Of a DNA stretch of 64,000 nt, positions 1-9,131 are shown one piece after another. Where the stretch lies: the NCBI GenBank assembly GCA_963798775.1, contig CAWCUK010000003.1, positions 248,001 to 312,000 of the forward strand. Reading direction: 5' to 3'. A model generated the notes under the pieces. That model made no database searches, was not told the origin of the DNA, and saw only the letters and a list, made by a program, of their open reading frames with translations. The position numbers and the translations under genes were made by a program. The stretch's first letter is position 1. Each line of letters starts with the position of its first letter. This stretch comes from CAWCUK01 sp963798775. GTDB lineage: Bacteria > Bacteroidota > Ignavibacteria > Ignavibacteriales > Ignavibacteriaceae.

Positions 1-1896
1 CTTATCCATTAAAACCGGAGAGCCGCTGTTTATTACAACAATAGTATTTTTATTTGCTTTAGCCACTTCTTCTATTAATTCATCTTGGTTTGCCGGAAGA
101 ACTAAATCATCTCTGTCTCTTCCTTCAGTTTCATAAAACTGCGAAGTTCCAACAAATAAAATTGCCGCGTCAGATTCGCTTGCGGCTTTTACCGCGGCTT
201 TCATTAATTTCTCGCCGGGAAAACTCCAGCCCAATTTAACAACAGCGTCGCCGCCGTTTTCATAATATTCTAATTTCAGATGATAAACTTTATCTTTTTC
301 AAAATTTATTTTATATGTTTTAGATTCAACTCCATGATCGCTCCAATTTTCCATAACCTTTTCGCCGTTTATAAATAATCTAACTCCGTCATCGCTAATA
401 GCATCTATAACATATTCCCCGGATTTTGTAACTCTTAAATCGGTTGTCCATCTTGCTGAAAAATTATCCTTCTTAAAATTCTCGAACGGTGCTTCCGGCC
501 CCCATTCAAAATTGATTTGTTTATCAATTCTTGTTTTTACAGGATTGCCAGAAAGATTCATATTATCAAAAAATTCAGTTTTTAATCCTTGCTCATTTGA
601 ATTCGGCAGGAAGAAAAATTGCGGTTCAATTACTGAAGCATCGCCTTCCAATAAAACACCCGCCGCGTAATTAATTTTCACATGATCACCGAATCTCTGT
701 TGAAGCGCTTCGAGTGGAGAAACAGAGTAAACCGGACTAACGAGTGAACTACCGCCGCCGCCAGTGCGGGCGTTTGCTGCGTTCGGCCCAATCACGGCAA
801 TAGATTTAATATTATTTTCATCAATAGGTAAAATATTATTTTCATTTTTTAATAAAACGATTCCGTTTCTTGCCGCTTCAAAAGCTGTCCTTCTATGTTC
901 TTGTGTATTTATTTTCCCTTCACCAATTCCGTTATCAAAAAGTCCAATTTTAAACATTACGCGAAGCAGGCGTTTTATTTTATCATCAATTTTTGTTTGG
1001 CTTACTTCACCATTCTTTATTGCTTCCGAAAGTTTATTTTTATTTAAATATTTGCCCTTCGGCATTTCAACATCAAGGCCGCTGTTAGCGGTTGGAACGG
1101 AGCTGTGAACCGCGCCCCAATCAGACATAACCAAACCTCTGAAGTTCCAATCTTTTTTCAAAATATCTAAAAGTAGATGATCATTTTCGCTGGCAAAATG
1201 CTCGTTAACTTTATTATAAGCTGACATAACGGCAAGAACTTTTCCTTCTTCTACCGCGGCTTTAAATGCGGGCAGATAAATTTCATGCAGAGTTCTTTCA
1301 TCAACTTTAACATCTACAAACATTCTCTCAAATTCTTGATTATTACACGCGAAATGTTTTACAGTTGCCGCAACTCCGTTATCTTGTACTCCCTTTATAT
1401 AATCAACAGCAAAGCGGGAAGTTAAATAAGGATCTTCGCCGTAACTTTCGAAATTTCTTCCTCCTTGTGGAATGCGTGCAATATTAACGCACGGCCCCAG
1501 TATTACGTGCCGTCCATGAGCTTTTACTTCATCGGCAATATCACGGCCAACTCTTTCGGCTAACTCGGGCTGCCAGCTTGCGGCAAGCGCTATTCCGGCG
1601 GGAAATGCTGTTGATTCATCCCATCTTACACCAAGAGGCCCGTCGCTCATATTTAATGATGGAATTCCTAATCTTTTTATTTCTTTTGTCTCGAATCCTG
1701 TTCCGCCCAGCAAATCTAATTTTTCGTCTATGGTTAATCTTTTTAAAAGATCGTCCACACGTTCTTCAACCGGGGCATTCGGATTTTTATAAACCGGATC
1801 CTTGTTTCCATTCGAAGTTTTATAACTTGCTGCTGAAAAAGTCAGCATAAAAAATATTCCTAATAAAGATAAACTGAGTAATTTTTTGATTAACAT
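1..1896 (-). CDS. GH3 beta-glucosidase with PA14 insert (C-terminus beyond window)
   Basis: This glycoside hydrolase family 3 enzyme releases glucose from beta-glucan oligomers. The ATG at 1896 opens a hydrophobic signal peptide of about 24 residues. The N-terminal GH3 barrel follows, with the nucleophile Asp259 in VMSDWG and the KHFACNNQE signature upstream of it. The second GH3 domain is interrupted at roughly residues 430-565 by a PA14-type module (ISDDGVRLFING), an insert known from a subset of GH3 beta-glucosidases in which it shapes the active site. The frame stays open to base 1, so the C-terminal part is missing. It is the last visible gene of the minus-strand glycan block, 41 bp after the GH5 gene. 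Family is certain; exact linkage preference is inferred from neighbours. Confidence 0.93.
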   Translation of the reverse strand, partial: MLIKKLLSLSLLGIFFMLTFSAASYKTSNGNKDPVYKNPNAPVEERVDDLLKRLTIDEKLDLLGGTGFETKEIKRLGIPSLNMSDGPLGVRWDESTAFPAGIALAASWQPELAERVGRDIADEVKAHGRHVILGPCVNIARIPQGGRNFESYGEDPYLTSRFAVDYIKGVQDNGVAATVKHFACNNQEFERMFVDVKVDERTLHEIYLPAFKAAVEEGKVLAVMSAYNKVNEHFASENDHLLLDILKKDWNFRGLVMSDWGAVHSSVPTANSGLDVEMPKGKYLNKNKLSEAIKNGEVSQTKIDDKIKRLLRVMFKIGLFDNGIGEGKINTQEHRRTAFEAARNGIVLLKNENNILPIDENNIKSIAVIGPNAANARTGGGGSSLVSPVYSVSPLEALQQRFGDHVKINYAAGVLLEGDASVIEPQFFFLPNSNEQGLKTEFFDNMNLSGNPVKTRIDKQINFEWGPEAPFENFKKDNFSARWTTDLRVTKSGEYVIDAISDDGVRLFINGEKVMENWSDHGVESKTYKINFEKDKVYHLKLEYYENGGDAVVKLGWSFPGEKLMKAAVKAASESDAAILFVGTSQFYETEGRDRDDLVLPANQDELIEEVAKANKNTIVVINSGSPVLMDK

Positions 1897-1937
1897 GTTG
1901 CGTCCATAATAATTAAACTAAAAATTTCTAAGAGTAT

Positions 1938-3155
1938 TTAATCACTTAGGCCGAGCGCCTTTAAATAGCCTTCATTTATTGAACAGTTTTCGAATTTGCA
2001 ATTTTCAAGATAATCGTTTAATGCTTTTTTTACCGTTTCCGATTCCGGGCGAATTTTTCTCAACTCATCGTAGGAAACACGCGGCTGTCCGGCAAATTCA
2101 ATAACAGATTCATATTCCGGTGTTAATTTTATTGAAGCAACCCCACGTTCCGAATCAAGTTTTTTATAAGGCCAGAAACACCAGCCAATGTTATTTTCTT
2201 CCAAAACTTTTCTGAATGAATTTAACCATTCATTTGTGTTTTCACCCGATTCGCCGAGCCAAATTGGAACGTTATATTTATTCCCGAAATCAATATAATC
2301 TTGAATCACTTCCTGTGTCGGATCGGTCCAATATTTATGAAATGAATAAACAAGTTTATCATCGAAAGGTTTACCAAAGACTTTGAAATTAGAATCCCAT
2401 TGCGCTCCGCCGAGAAAGATGAGATGATTTTTATCTTCTTCTCTAACTGCGTTTACAATTTTTATATAAAGCGGCTCGAGCAGAGGATTTAATTTATCGG
2501 CGTCATAGTAATGCGCTATCGGTTCATTAAGCAAATCGTAACCGATGATTATCTTTTCATCTTTATACCGTTCGGCAATTTTCTTCCAAACATCTATTGT
2601 AAGCTGTTGGCTTTCCGGACTCTCAAACAGATATGGATAACCGAAACTGTCATCAATGTTATCGCCGGTTTGCCCGCCCGGCGCGCAGTGCATATCAAGA
2701 ATTACATAGAGGCCGGCTTCATCGCTCCATTTTATAACGCGGTCCAGCATTTCAAAGCCTTCATTCAGCCAAACATCGGGATTATCTTCTTGAACAAATA
2801 ATCTGAAATTAAACGGAACACGAATAGAATTGAACCCGCTTTTTTTTATGAATAGAATATCTTCGCGCCTGATATAATTATCGCGGAATTTTTTCCAGAA
2901 AGCATTTGCTTCCTGCGGACCGATAAGTTCATTAAAAACTTTTTGAATTAATCGCGGAGAAGTAGCGTTTTTAAATTTGAACATATAGCCTTCGGGAACA
3001 AGCCAATTGCCGAGATTTATTCCTTTTAATAAAATCGGTTTTCCGTCCGGCGCAATAATCTCTTTTCCCTTTGTAGAAAAAAATCCGTTCTGCGCGTTTA
3101 CAAATAAAGTGAAGGAGAAAAAAATAATTAGAAGAAATTGGAATTTATTTTTCAT
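1938..3155 (-). CDS. GH5 family secreted beta-glucanase
   Basis: This is a GH5 (clan A) endo- or exo-beta-glucanase of 405 residues. A cleavable signal peptide ends near residue 21 (LFVNAQ). The acid/base is Glu211 in YDLLNEP and the nucleophile is Glu302 in WLGESGEN. The opening KGINLGNWLVPEGYM resembles the exo-1,3-glucanase-like branch of GH5. It has no sorting domain or binding module, so it is probably periplasmic. It is a paralogue of the GH5-CBM6 enzyme at 12309 (LKGI.LG.WL..EGYM in both). It lies 23 bp downstream of the GH3 lipoprotein gene and is presumably cotranscribed with it. Substrate (beta-1,3 or mixed-linkage glucan) is inferred. Confidence 0.92.
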   Translation of the reverse strand: MKNKFQFLLIIFFSFTLFVNAQNGFFSTKGKEIIAPDGKPILLKGINLGNWLVPEGYMFKFKNATSPRLIQKVFNELIGPQEANAFWKKFRDNYIRREDILFIKKSGFNSIRVPFNFRLFVQEDNPDVWLNEGFEMLDRVIKWSDEAGLYVILDMHCAPGGQTGDNIDDSFGYPYLFESPESQQLTIDVWKKIAERYKDEKIIIGYDLLNEPIAHYYDADKLNPLLEPLYIKIVNAVREEDKNHLIFLGGAQWDSNFKVFGKPFDDKLVYSFHKYWTDPTQEVIQDYIDFGNKYNVPIWLGESGENTNEWLNSFRKVLEENNIGWCFWPYKKLDSERGVASIKLTPEYESVIEFAGQPRVSYDELRKIRPESETVKKALNDYLENCKFENCSINEGYLKALGLSD

Positions 3156-3178
3156 TATAATCTGCCGTTAGTTTTTTA

Positions 3179-4990
3179 TTAATAACTTAATCCGTAACCA
3201 TAAGCAAAAAGTGGATCATAATTAGCGTCGCCGAAATTTATCGGAATTTGAGCCATATTTTTCGGCCAGGAATGAGAAAGTTTCCCGGTAAAATTATAAT
3301 CGCCGAAAAGAACATCAGTAACTCCTTCTCCCTCAGTACCGGGAAGCCAGGCGGCAACAATGGCGTCGCATTTATCAATAATTTTATTTAGAATCATCGG
3401 ACGGCCGGAAATTAAAACCGCAACAACCGGAATTCCGGCGTTATGAATATTTGTAATCGTATTTATATCTTCATCAGAAACTGAAAGGTCGCTTCTGTCG
3501 CCTTGCCCTTCCGCGTAAGGTTTTTCCCCGATTACAACAATTGCCGCATTTTCATTTTGCGTTACTTTTCCGTCGATTGAAAAATTTACACTTGATTGCG
3601 AACCGACAGCTTTTTTTACGGCTTGAAAAATTGTAGTTCCCGTAGTTGTTTCACCGCTTCCGCCTTGCCAGCTTATTGTCCATCCGCCGCATTGATTTCC
3701 CAAATCGTTCGCGTTTTTTCCGGCGACTAAAATTTTGGAAATATTTTTTGAAAGGGGAAGTGTATTATTTTCATTTTTTAAAAGAACAAGTGATTGCCTT
3801 ACGCATTCTCTGGCGACATCGCGATGAGCATCAGAACCAACAGAAGCGGTTAAACTTCTATCAGTATATGGTTTATCAAAAAGATTTAATTCGTATTTTA
3901 CTTTTAGAATTCTTTTAACAGCGTCATCAATTCTTTCCATCGGAATTTTATTTTCATTAACTAATTCTTTCATATCCTGAATAAATTCTTTATATCGTCC
4001 CGGCAGCATTACCATATCAATTCCGGCGTTAACCGCAATTTCAACAGCGGTTTTATAATCGCCCGTAATTTGATCGACTCCGCCCCAATCGGAAACAACT
4101 AAACCGCTGAAGCCGAGTTCTCCTTTAAGTACATCGGAAATCCAATATTTGCTTCCGTGCATTTTCTTATTGTTTATACTGCTGTAAGAAATCATAACAG
4201 TCTTTACGCCCGCCTTAATTGCGGCAATATAACCGGGAAGATGAATTTTTCTGATTTCATCTTCTGAAGCAGTAGTATTTCCTTGATCAATCCCGTTATC
4301 CGTTCCGCCGTCGCCTAAAAAGTGTTTTGCGCAAGCCGCGATAGAAGAATTGGAAGATAGGTCTGTTCCTTGGAAACCTCTAACAGCGGCATCAGCCATT
4401 CTTTCGGTTATTTCTGGAGTTTCGCCGAAACCTTCATAAGTGCGTCCCCAGCGCTCATTTCTTGCTACGGCAATACAAGGAGCAAAAGTCCAGTCTATTC
4501 CTGTTCCCGCTACTTCAGCCGCGGTAACTTCAGCGGCTTTTTGTTCAAGCTCGGGATTATTCGTACAACCCATTCCGATGTTATGCGGGAAAATTACCGC
4601 GCCGGAAACATTGTTATGCCCGTGAACAGCGTCTATTCCGTATATTAAAGGAATATGTAATCTTGTTTTTACAGCGATTGATTGAAAATGGTCATACATA
4701 TCCGCCCAGCCGGAAGCGGAATTATCGGAAGGAGAAGACCCGCCGCCGCTTAATAACGAGCCGAGAAAATAAGTTTGAATATCATTTTCGCTTTGAAGCA
4801 TGTTTTTATCAACCTGCGTCATCTGTCCTATTTTTTCTTCAAGCGTCATTTGCGATAAAAGATTTTCTATTTTTTGATCAACCGTAGCATTTTTATTTTG
4901 ATCGTTTGATTCGGAAGGTAGTTTGTTTTTGCACGAGATAAGAAAGGTACTTATTAAAATTATAACGATGATTTGTTTATAAGGTATCAT
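3179..4990 (-). CDS. GH3 beta-glucosidase/exo-glucanase lipoprotein
   Basis: This 603-residue GH3 enzyme has a lipoprotein signal (TFLISCKN, lipid-modified Cys near residue 20), so it is membrane-anchored. The nucleophile is Asp301 in VVSDWGG. The KHFLGDGGT motif and a C-terminus ending in AYGYGLSY, right after the second alpha/beta domain, match the two-domain ExoI-like branch, which lacks the FnIII tail of BglX enzymes. It probably trims beta-glucan oligosaccharides to glucose. A terminator lies between it and the upstream ROK kinase gene, so it may need its own promoter or partial readthrough. No clear Shine-Dalgarno sequence precedes the ATG. Confidence 0.93.
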   Translation of the reverse strand: MIPYKQIIVIILISTFLISCKNKLPSESNDQNKNATVDQKIENLLSQMTLEEKIGQMTQVDKNMLQSENDIQTYFLGSLLSGGGSSPSDNSASGWADMYDHFQSIAVKTRLHIPLIYGIDAVHGHNNVSGAVIFPHNIGMGCTNNPELEQKAAEVTAAEVAGTGIDWTFAPCIAVARNERWGRTYEGFGETPEITERMADAAVRGFQGTDLSSNSSIAACAKHFLGDGGTDNGIDQGNTTASEDEIRKIHLPGYIAAIKAGVKTVMISYSSINNKKMHGSKYWISDVLKGELGFSGLVVSDWGGVDQITGDYKTAVEIAVNAGIDMVMLPGRYKEFIQDMKELVNENKIPMERIDDAVKRILKVKYELNLFDKPYTDRSLTASVGSDAHRDVARECVRQSLVLLKNENNTLPLSKNISKILVAGKNANDLGNQCGGWTISWQGGSGETTTGTTIFQAVKKAVGSQSSVNFSIDGKVTQNENAAIVVIGEKPYAEGQGDRSDLSVSDEDINTITNIHNAGIPVVAVLISGRPMILNKIIDKCDAIVAAWLPGTEGEGVTDVLFGDYNFTGKLSHSWPKNMAQIPINFGDANYDPLFAYGYGLSY

Positions 4991-5028
4991 TTTAATCCGA
5001 AATATTTTGAGGAAAATTAATTTGCAGA

Positions 5029-5059
5029 TAAAAAAAAGGCTGCCGTAAAAAGCAGCCTT
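5029..5059 (-). terminator. Rho-independent terminator after the ROK kinase
   Basis: On the minus strand, AAGGCTGC pairs with GCAGCCTT across an 8-nt loop and is followed directly by eight T residues. It ends the transporter-kinase transcript 9 bp after the stop codon and sits about 40 bp upstream of the GH3 ATG. Confidence 0.85.
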
Positions 5060-5067
5060 AAATATAC

Positions 5068-6078
5068 TTACTGCACTAAATTTGGTTCAGAATTTTCATG
5101 AAGTATTTTCTTTTCTTTTTTTTCTAATTCATTCCAAATTAATGCGCTTGCGCCTAATACCGCTGTGTTTCCTTTTGTTAAAGCAGAAGAGAGAAGTTTT
5201 ACTTTATTTTTAAAAATATTTAAGAGGTATTCTTCCATATATTTTTTTGTCGGCTCAAAAATATATTTTCCGGCCGCCGCTAGTCCGCCGAAAAGTATTA
5301 TCGCTTCCGGACTGGTATGAGCTACCGCATCAGCTAATTTTATGCCTAATACTTTTCCCGTAAAATCAAAAGCTTCTTCAGCAATTTCATCTCCTTGAAG
5401 AGCGGCTTCATAAATTATTTTTGAAGTCATTAAATTAAAAGCGACATCACGAAGTTTAGATTTTTTAGTTGAGGTTCCTAGAAGTTCGAATATAGTTCTT
5501 CTTATTCCGCTTGCTGAAGCATAAGTTTCAAGACAGCCTTTTCTTCCGCAGCCGCATTCTCTTCCGTTAGGATCATAAATTGTATGGCCGATTTCTCCCG
5601 CAAAACCATCGTGCCCGTAAATTAATTCTCCGTTAGAAACAATTCCGCTGCCAAGGCCTGTGCCCAGCGTAATTACTATAAAATCTTTCATCCCTTTTGC
5701 CGCGCCGAATTGAAGTTCTCCGATTGCTGCCGCATTCGCGTCATTTGTTATTGCTGCGGGTAAATCATAATATTCTTTTAGAATTTCAATTACATTAACA
5801 AATTCCCAGCATAAATTGGGCGGTTGTTCAACTGTGCCTTTATAATAATTCGCGTTCGGTGCACCTATTCCAATCCCAATTAAATTATGTTCCGCGGATA
5901 TTTTAGAAAAATTTTCATCTACAGCGGTTTTTAATCTTGCAAAAAGTTTTGGTGCTTCTTCTTGCGGTAAAGTGAGTATTGAAGATTCTAAGATACATTT
6001 ACCGGATTTATCGATAAATCCAAATGCCGTATTTGTTCCCCCGATATCAATTCCGAGTGTTACATCAATTTTAGCCAT
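5068..6078 (-). CDS. ROK family sugar kinase (probable glucokinase)
   Basis: This ATP-dependent hexose kinase has 336 residues. It starts with the phosphate-binding LGIDIGGTNTAFG. It carries the ROK hallmark GEIGHT followed by the zinc-binding CGCGRKGCLE (about residues 172-182) and the GTGLGSG motif. These are features of ROK glucokinases, which phosphorylate free glucose in the cytoplasm. The gene follows the transporter stop by only 3 bp (TAA TAA ATG), so the two are probably translationally coupled. That pairing of importer and kinase supports glucose as the imported product. Assignment to glucose rather than another hexose is inference. Confidence 0.9.
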   Translation of the reverse strand: MAKIDVTLGIDIGGTNTAFGFIDKSGKCILESSILTLPQEEAPKLFARLKTAVDENFSKISAEHNLIGIGIGAPNANYYKGTVEQPPNLCWEFVNVIEILKEYYDLPAAITNDANAAAIGELQFGAAKGMKDFIVITLGTGLGSGIVSNGELIYGHDGFAGEIGHTIYDPNGRECGCGRKGCLETYASASGIRRTIFELLGTSTKKSKLRDVAFNLMTSKIIYEAALQGDEIAEEAFDFTGKVLGIKLADAVAHTSPEAIILFGGLAAAGKYIFEPTKKYMEEYLLNIFKNKVKLLSSALTKGNTAVLGASALIWNELEKKEKKILHENSEPNLVQ

Positions 6079-6081
6079 TTA

Positions 6082-7419
6082 TTAAGCCCCGGCTAATTTT
6101 TTTGTAAATGAAGGAATGTGGCCTTTCAATCCGTAATATGCAATAAATAAATAACAGATTACAGGAAGAATAAACGCGTGATGAATTCCGATACTGTCGG
6201 CGATAAAACCTTGAATAACCGGGATAATAGCTCCTCCCACAATTGCCATACATAAAATACCTGAACCTTGACCGGTATGTTTTCCGAGACCGTTTATTGC
6301 TAAAGTGAAAATTGTAGGGAACATAATTGAGTTAAATAATCCTACCAAAAGAATTGACCACATAGCTAAATAACCAAACGAGAGCATTGAAGTAACGACT
6401 AATAAAGAAGCGGCAACCGCGTTAAAAGCTAAAACAGTTCCCGGTTTAATTTTTCTTTGGACAGCTGAGCCGATAAATCTGCCGACCATAGCACCGCCCC
6501 AGTAAAAAGCGACAAATTTTCCGGCGTCTGCTTCCGCTATACCTAAAATATCGTTGTGGCCTATGTAGTTTACCAGAAAACTTCCTATTGCGACTTCGGC
6601 GCCTACATAAACAAAAATTCCTACCGCACCTAAAATTAAATGTTTATAACCCCAAGCGGATGGATGTTCCTCATCAAAACTTTTTCCGTTTCCCTCGCTT
6701 GATGAAACTGTACTTGCTTCAATTTTAGGAAGTTTGAATAAGGCAATTAATCCGGCAATTACAAAAAGCGCGGCTGCCAGCCCTAAATAAGGAACTTGGA
6801 CAGCACTTGCCTGAATATTTTGATATGCAGTTAATTCGGCCGAATTCATTTGTTGTAACTGTTCCGTTGTTTTAACTGCAACAGAAAGAATTAAGATAGA
6901 ACCGAAAAGTGGAGCTATTGTTGTTCCTAAAGAATTAAAAGCCTGCGTTAAATTTAATCGGCTTGAAGCGGTTTGCGGTTTACCGAGAATAGCTACATAA
7001 GGATTTGCCGCAACCTGAAGTAAAGTTATTCCCGCTGCAAGAACAAAGAGAGCTAAAAGAAAAACAGGGTAAGATCGTGTTGCGGCGGCGGGATAAAAGG
7101 TTAAACAGCCGATTCCGGCGGTAATTAATCCTATTATAATTCCGCTTTTGTAACCGATTTTCTCAACTATAATTCCCGAGGGAAGAGAAAAAATAAAATA
7201 AGCGGCAAAGAAGCTAAACTGAATTAACATTGCCTGCGCGTAATTTAGAGAAAAAACCGCTTTTAGGTGTGGAATAAGAATATCATTTAAGCAGGTTAAA
7301 AATCCCCACATAAAAAATAATGAAGTTAAAACCGTTAAAGCGGGAGTATAATTCGGTTGTTCTTTATTAAGAACATCTACTTTTGGTTTAGGTACGGTAG
7401 TCGTGGTGGATATTGCCAT
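6082..7419 (-). CDS. FucP/GluP-type MFS sugar:proton symporter
   Basis: This is a twelve-helix major facilitator of the fucose/glucose-galactose permease family. The opening TSLFFMWGFLTCLNDILIPHLK-type helix (residues about 33-55, with the conserved N-D pair) is diagnostic of FucP/GluP proteins. It should carry a monosaccharide, likely glucose, across the inner membrane. The ATG at 7419 is chosen because AAGGAG lies 7 bp upstream; a TTG one codon earlier is less likely. It is the first gene of the minus-strand block, divergent from the sensor trio across a 389-bp spacer, and shares its job with the SSS symporter at 14466. Confidence 0.92.
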   Translation of the reverse strand: MAISTTTTVPKPKVDVLNKEQPNYTPALTVLTSLFFMWGFLTCLNDILIPHLKAVFSLNYAQAMLIQFSFFAAYFIFSLPSGIIVEKIGYKSGIIIGLITAGIGCLTFYPAAATRSYPVFLLALFVLAAGITLLQVAANPYVAILGKPQTASSRLNLTQAFNSLGTTIAPLFGSILILSVAVKTTEQLQQMNSAELTAYQNIQASAVQVPYLGLAAALFVIAGLIALFKLPKIEASTVSSSEGNGKSFDEEHPSAWGYKHLILGAVGIFVYVGAEVAIGSFLVNYIGHNDILGIAEADAGKFVAFYWGGAMVGRFIGSAVQRKIKPGTVLAFNAVAASLLVVTSMLSFGYLAMWSILLVGLFNSIMFPTIFTLAINGLGKHTGQGSGILCMAIVGGAIIPVIQGFIADSIGIHHAFILPVICYLFIAYYGLKGHIPSFTKKLAGA

Positions 7420-7808
7420 CAAAGTTCTCCTTGCAAATAAGTTGAGATATTATATAATTCTTTCGGTACAAATTTTTCTTTTGAAGTTTGACAAGAATAA
7501 GATTTTCAAAATTATTTTTTGCTCATTCGTCTCCCCATAATCGAATGAATCCATATTAAAATACTGATTCAATCAAATACTATGCCCCTGTTTGTTTTAC
7601 CTAAATAGTTACAAAAATTGTTAAGAGAAAACTTTTTGCTCCTTTTGTTATTAATTGTTTTTATTATTTTAATAACTGAATTTTATTAAATTGATAAAAG
7701 AGGGCCGGGGAATTCAATTTTGATTTAATTTTAGGGCAATTATTTTCATTAACAAAATTTAATATTTTCCTGCTTATGTAGAAAACTTTTACTTTTAGGT
7801 TTATTTTC
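7420..7808. promoter_or_regulatory. Divergent intergenic region, importer versus sensor trio
   Basis: This 389-bp AT-rich spacer must hold promoters for both the minus-strand transporter gene and the plus-strand binding-protein gene. No convincing -24/-12 element was found on either strand. A half-site TGATAA occurs at 7692, followed by a G-rich patch, but lacks the matching TTATCA arm seen in the palindromes at 12128 and 14322. No ORF, RNA gene or terminator is recognisable here. Confidence 0.4.
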
Positions 7809-9119
7809 ATGAAATTTGGCAAGCTTTTTTATTTTATTACAAGCACTGTACTTGCGGTGTTCTTTGTGCTATACAGCGAAATCTTCTTCCCGAGCAGTTT
7901 AAGTAAGGGGAGTGTAACAACAGTAAAAAAAATCTATTTTGCCGATCATATCTCCTCCGCGCACCAAAAAGTTATTGATAAATTTAATGAACGGTATAAA
8001 GGCCAAATTGAGGTTGAGGCGGTTAATCTTCCGTTCACAAAATTCAGTACAAACGAAAGGAAAGAACTTCTTGCGCGCTACTTCAGAAGTAAAAGCGACA
8101 GGATTGATGTTTTTTCCGTCGATCAAATTTGGGTACCGCGGTTTGCTAAATGGGGAATAAATATGGAAAGTTATTTCCCGGCTGTTCAGCAGAATAATTT
8201 TATGAATTTTGCAATAGAATCTTGTTCTTATAATGACAGTTTAGTTGCTGTTCCGCTTTATATTGATATTGCATTAATGTATTACAGAAAAGATTTAATA
8301 AAAACCCTTCCGAATCAAAAAGAAATTATTGATAAACTGCGAAACTCTATTACTTGGGAAGATTTTCTCGCGCTTAATTCCCAAGTAAGAGATAAACCGT
8401 TCTTTACTTTTCAAGCGGATGATTTTGAAGGATTGATGTGCATTTTTACCGAACTGTTGGAGAGCCAAAATGTTTCACTTCTTAAAGATGGAAAACTTCT
8501 ATTAAATACTCCCGAAGCGGAAAAAGCTTTACAGCTTTTAGTCGATCTTGTAAATAAATATGGTGCCTCGCCAAAACAAGTTGTGCAGTTTAAGGAAAAT
8601 TCGAGTTATAATTATTTTGTAAAACAAAACGGATATTTCCTGCGCGGCTGGCCGAGTTTTTTGGATAATTTTAAGCAAGATGAATCATATGAAAAACTCC
8701 GAAACGAAATTGAAAAGGCGCCTACTCCGCATTTCAAAGGTTACCCTGCCGTTTCAATATACGGCGGATGGAATTTGATGATTTCTCGTTTTTCGACTAA
8801 AATTCCCGAAGCGGTAAAATTTGTGAGATTTGCTATGAGCGAAGAAGCTCAAAAAATTCTTTATGAAGAAGGTGGTTATCTTCCGATAAATAATAATATT
8901 TATAAAGACAGTGTTTATGTAAAGGCTCATCCCGATTTAATCTTCTACAAAAAATTATTAAAAAATGGAGTTTATCGTCCCTTCACCAAACGTTATACAA
9001 ATATTTCTGATATAATATCTTTCTACTTAAATCAGGCAATCCGTAAAAAAATACCCGTAAAAACCGCGCTTACCAGAGCATCTGAAAAAATAAATTCAGA
9101 AACCATTCTTTTAAAATAA
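7809..9119 (+). CDS. Extracytoplasmic solute-binding protein (family 1), putative sugar sensor
   Basis: This 436-residue protein has the fold signature of ABC sugar-binding proteins (family 1): FNERYKGQIEVE early, VAVPLYIDIALMYYRKDL in the middle and FVRFAMSEEAQKILYEEGGYLP near the end. An N-terminal hydrophobic stretch (about 5-22) without a lipobox looks like a signal peptide or uncleaved anchor. No ABC permease or ATPase gene is near. Instead the kinase starts 12 bp after the stop and the response regulator follows. Known precedents for binding proteins feeding a kinase are ChvE-VirA and XylFII-LytS, so its inferred job is to present an oligosaccharide to the kinase rather than to transport it. 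Confidence 0.88.
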   Translation: MKFGKLFYFITSTVLAVFFVLYSEIFFPSSLSKGSVTTVKKIYFADHISSAHQKVIDKFNERYKGQIEVEAVNLPFTKFSTNERKELLARYFRSKSDRIDVFSVDQIWVPRFAKWGINMESYFPAVQQNNFMNFAIESCSYNDSLVAVPLYIDIALMYYRKDLIKTLPNQKEIIDKLRNSITWEDFLALNSQVRDKPFFTFQADDFEGLMCIFTELLESQNVSLLKDGKLLLNTPEAEKALQLLVDLVNKYGASPKQVVQFKENSSYNYFVKQNGYFLRGWPSFLDNFKQDESYEKLRNEIEKAPTPHFKGYPAVSIYGGWNLMISRFSTKIPEAVKFVRFAMSEEAQKILYEEGGYLPINNNIYKDSVYVKAHPDLIFYKKLLKNGVYRPFTKRYTNISDIISFYLNQAIRKKIPVKTALTRASEKINSETILLK

Positions 9120-9131
9120 GTTTTAAAAAAA

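Noticed and set aside
764..1850. Two plus-strand ORFs opposite the first GH3 gene
   Set aside because: The minus strand encodes an uninterrupted GH3 enzyme with catalytic motifs across the whole span.
7420..7808. A sigma-54 promoter in the divergent spacer for the importer gene
   Set aside because: The best match on the minus strand (GG and GC near 7521-7534) lacks the flanking T positions and no palindrome is nearby.
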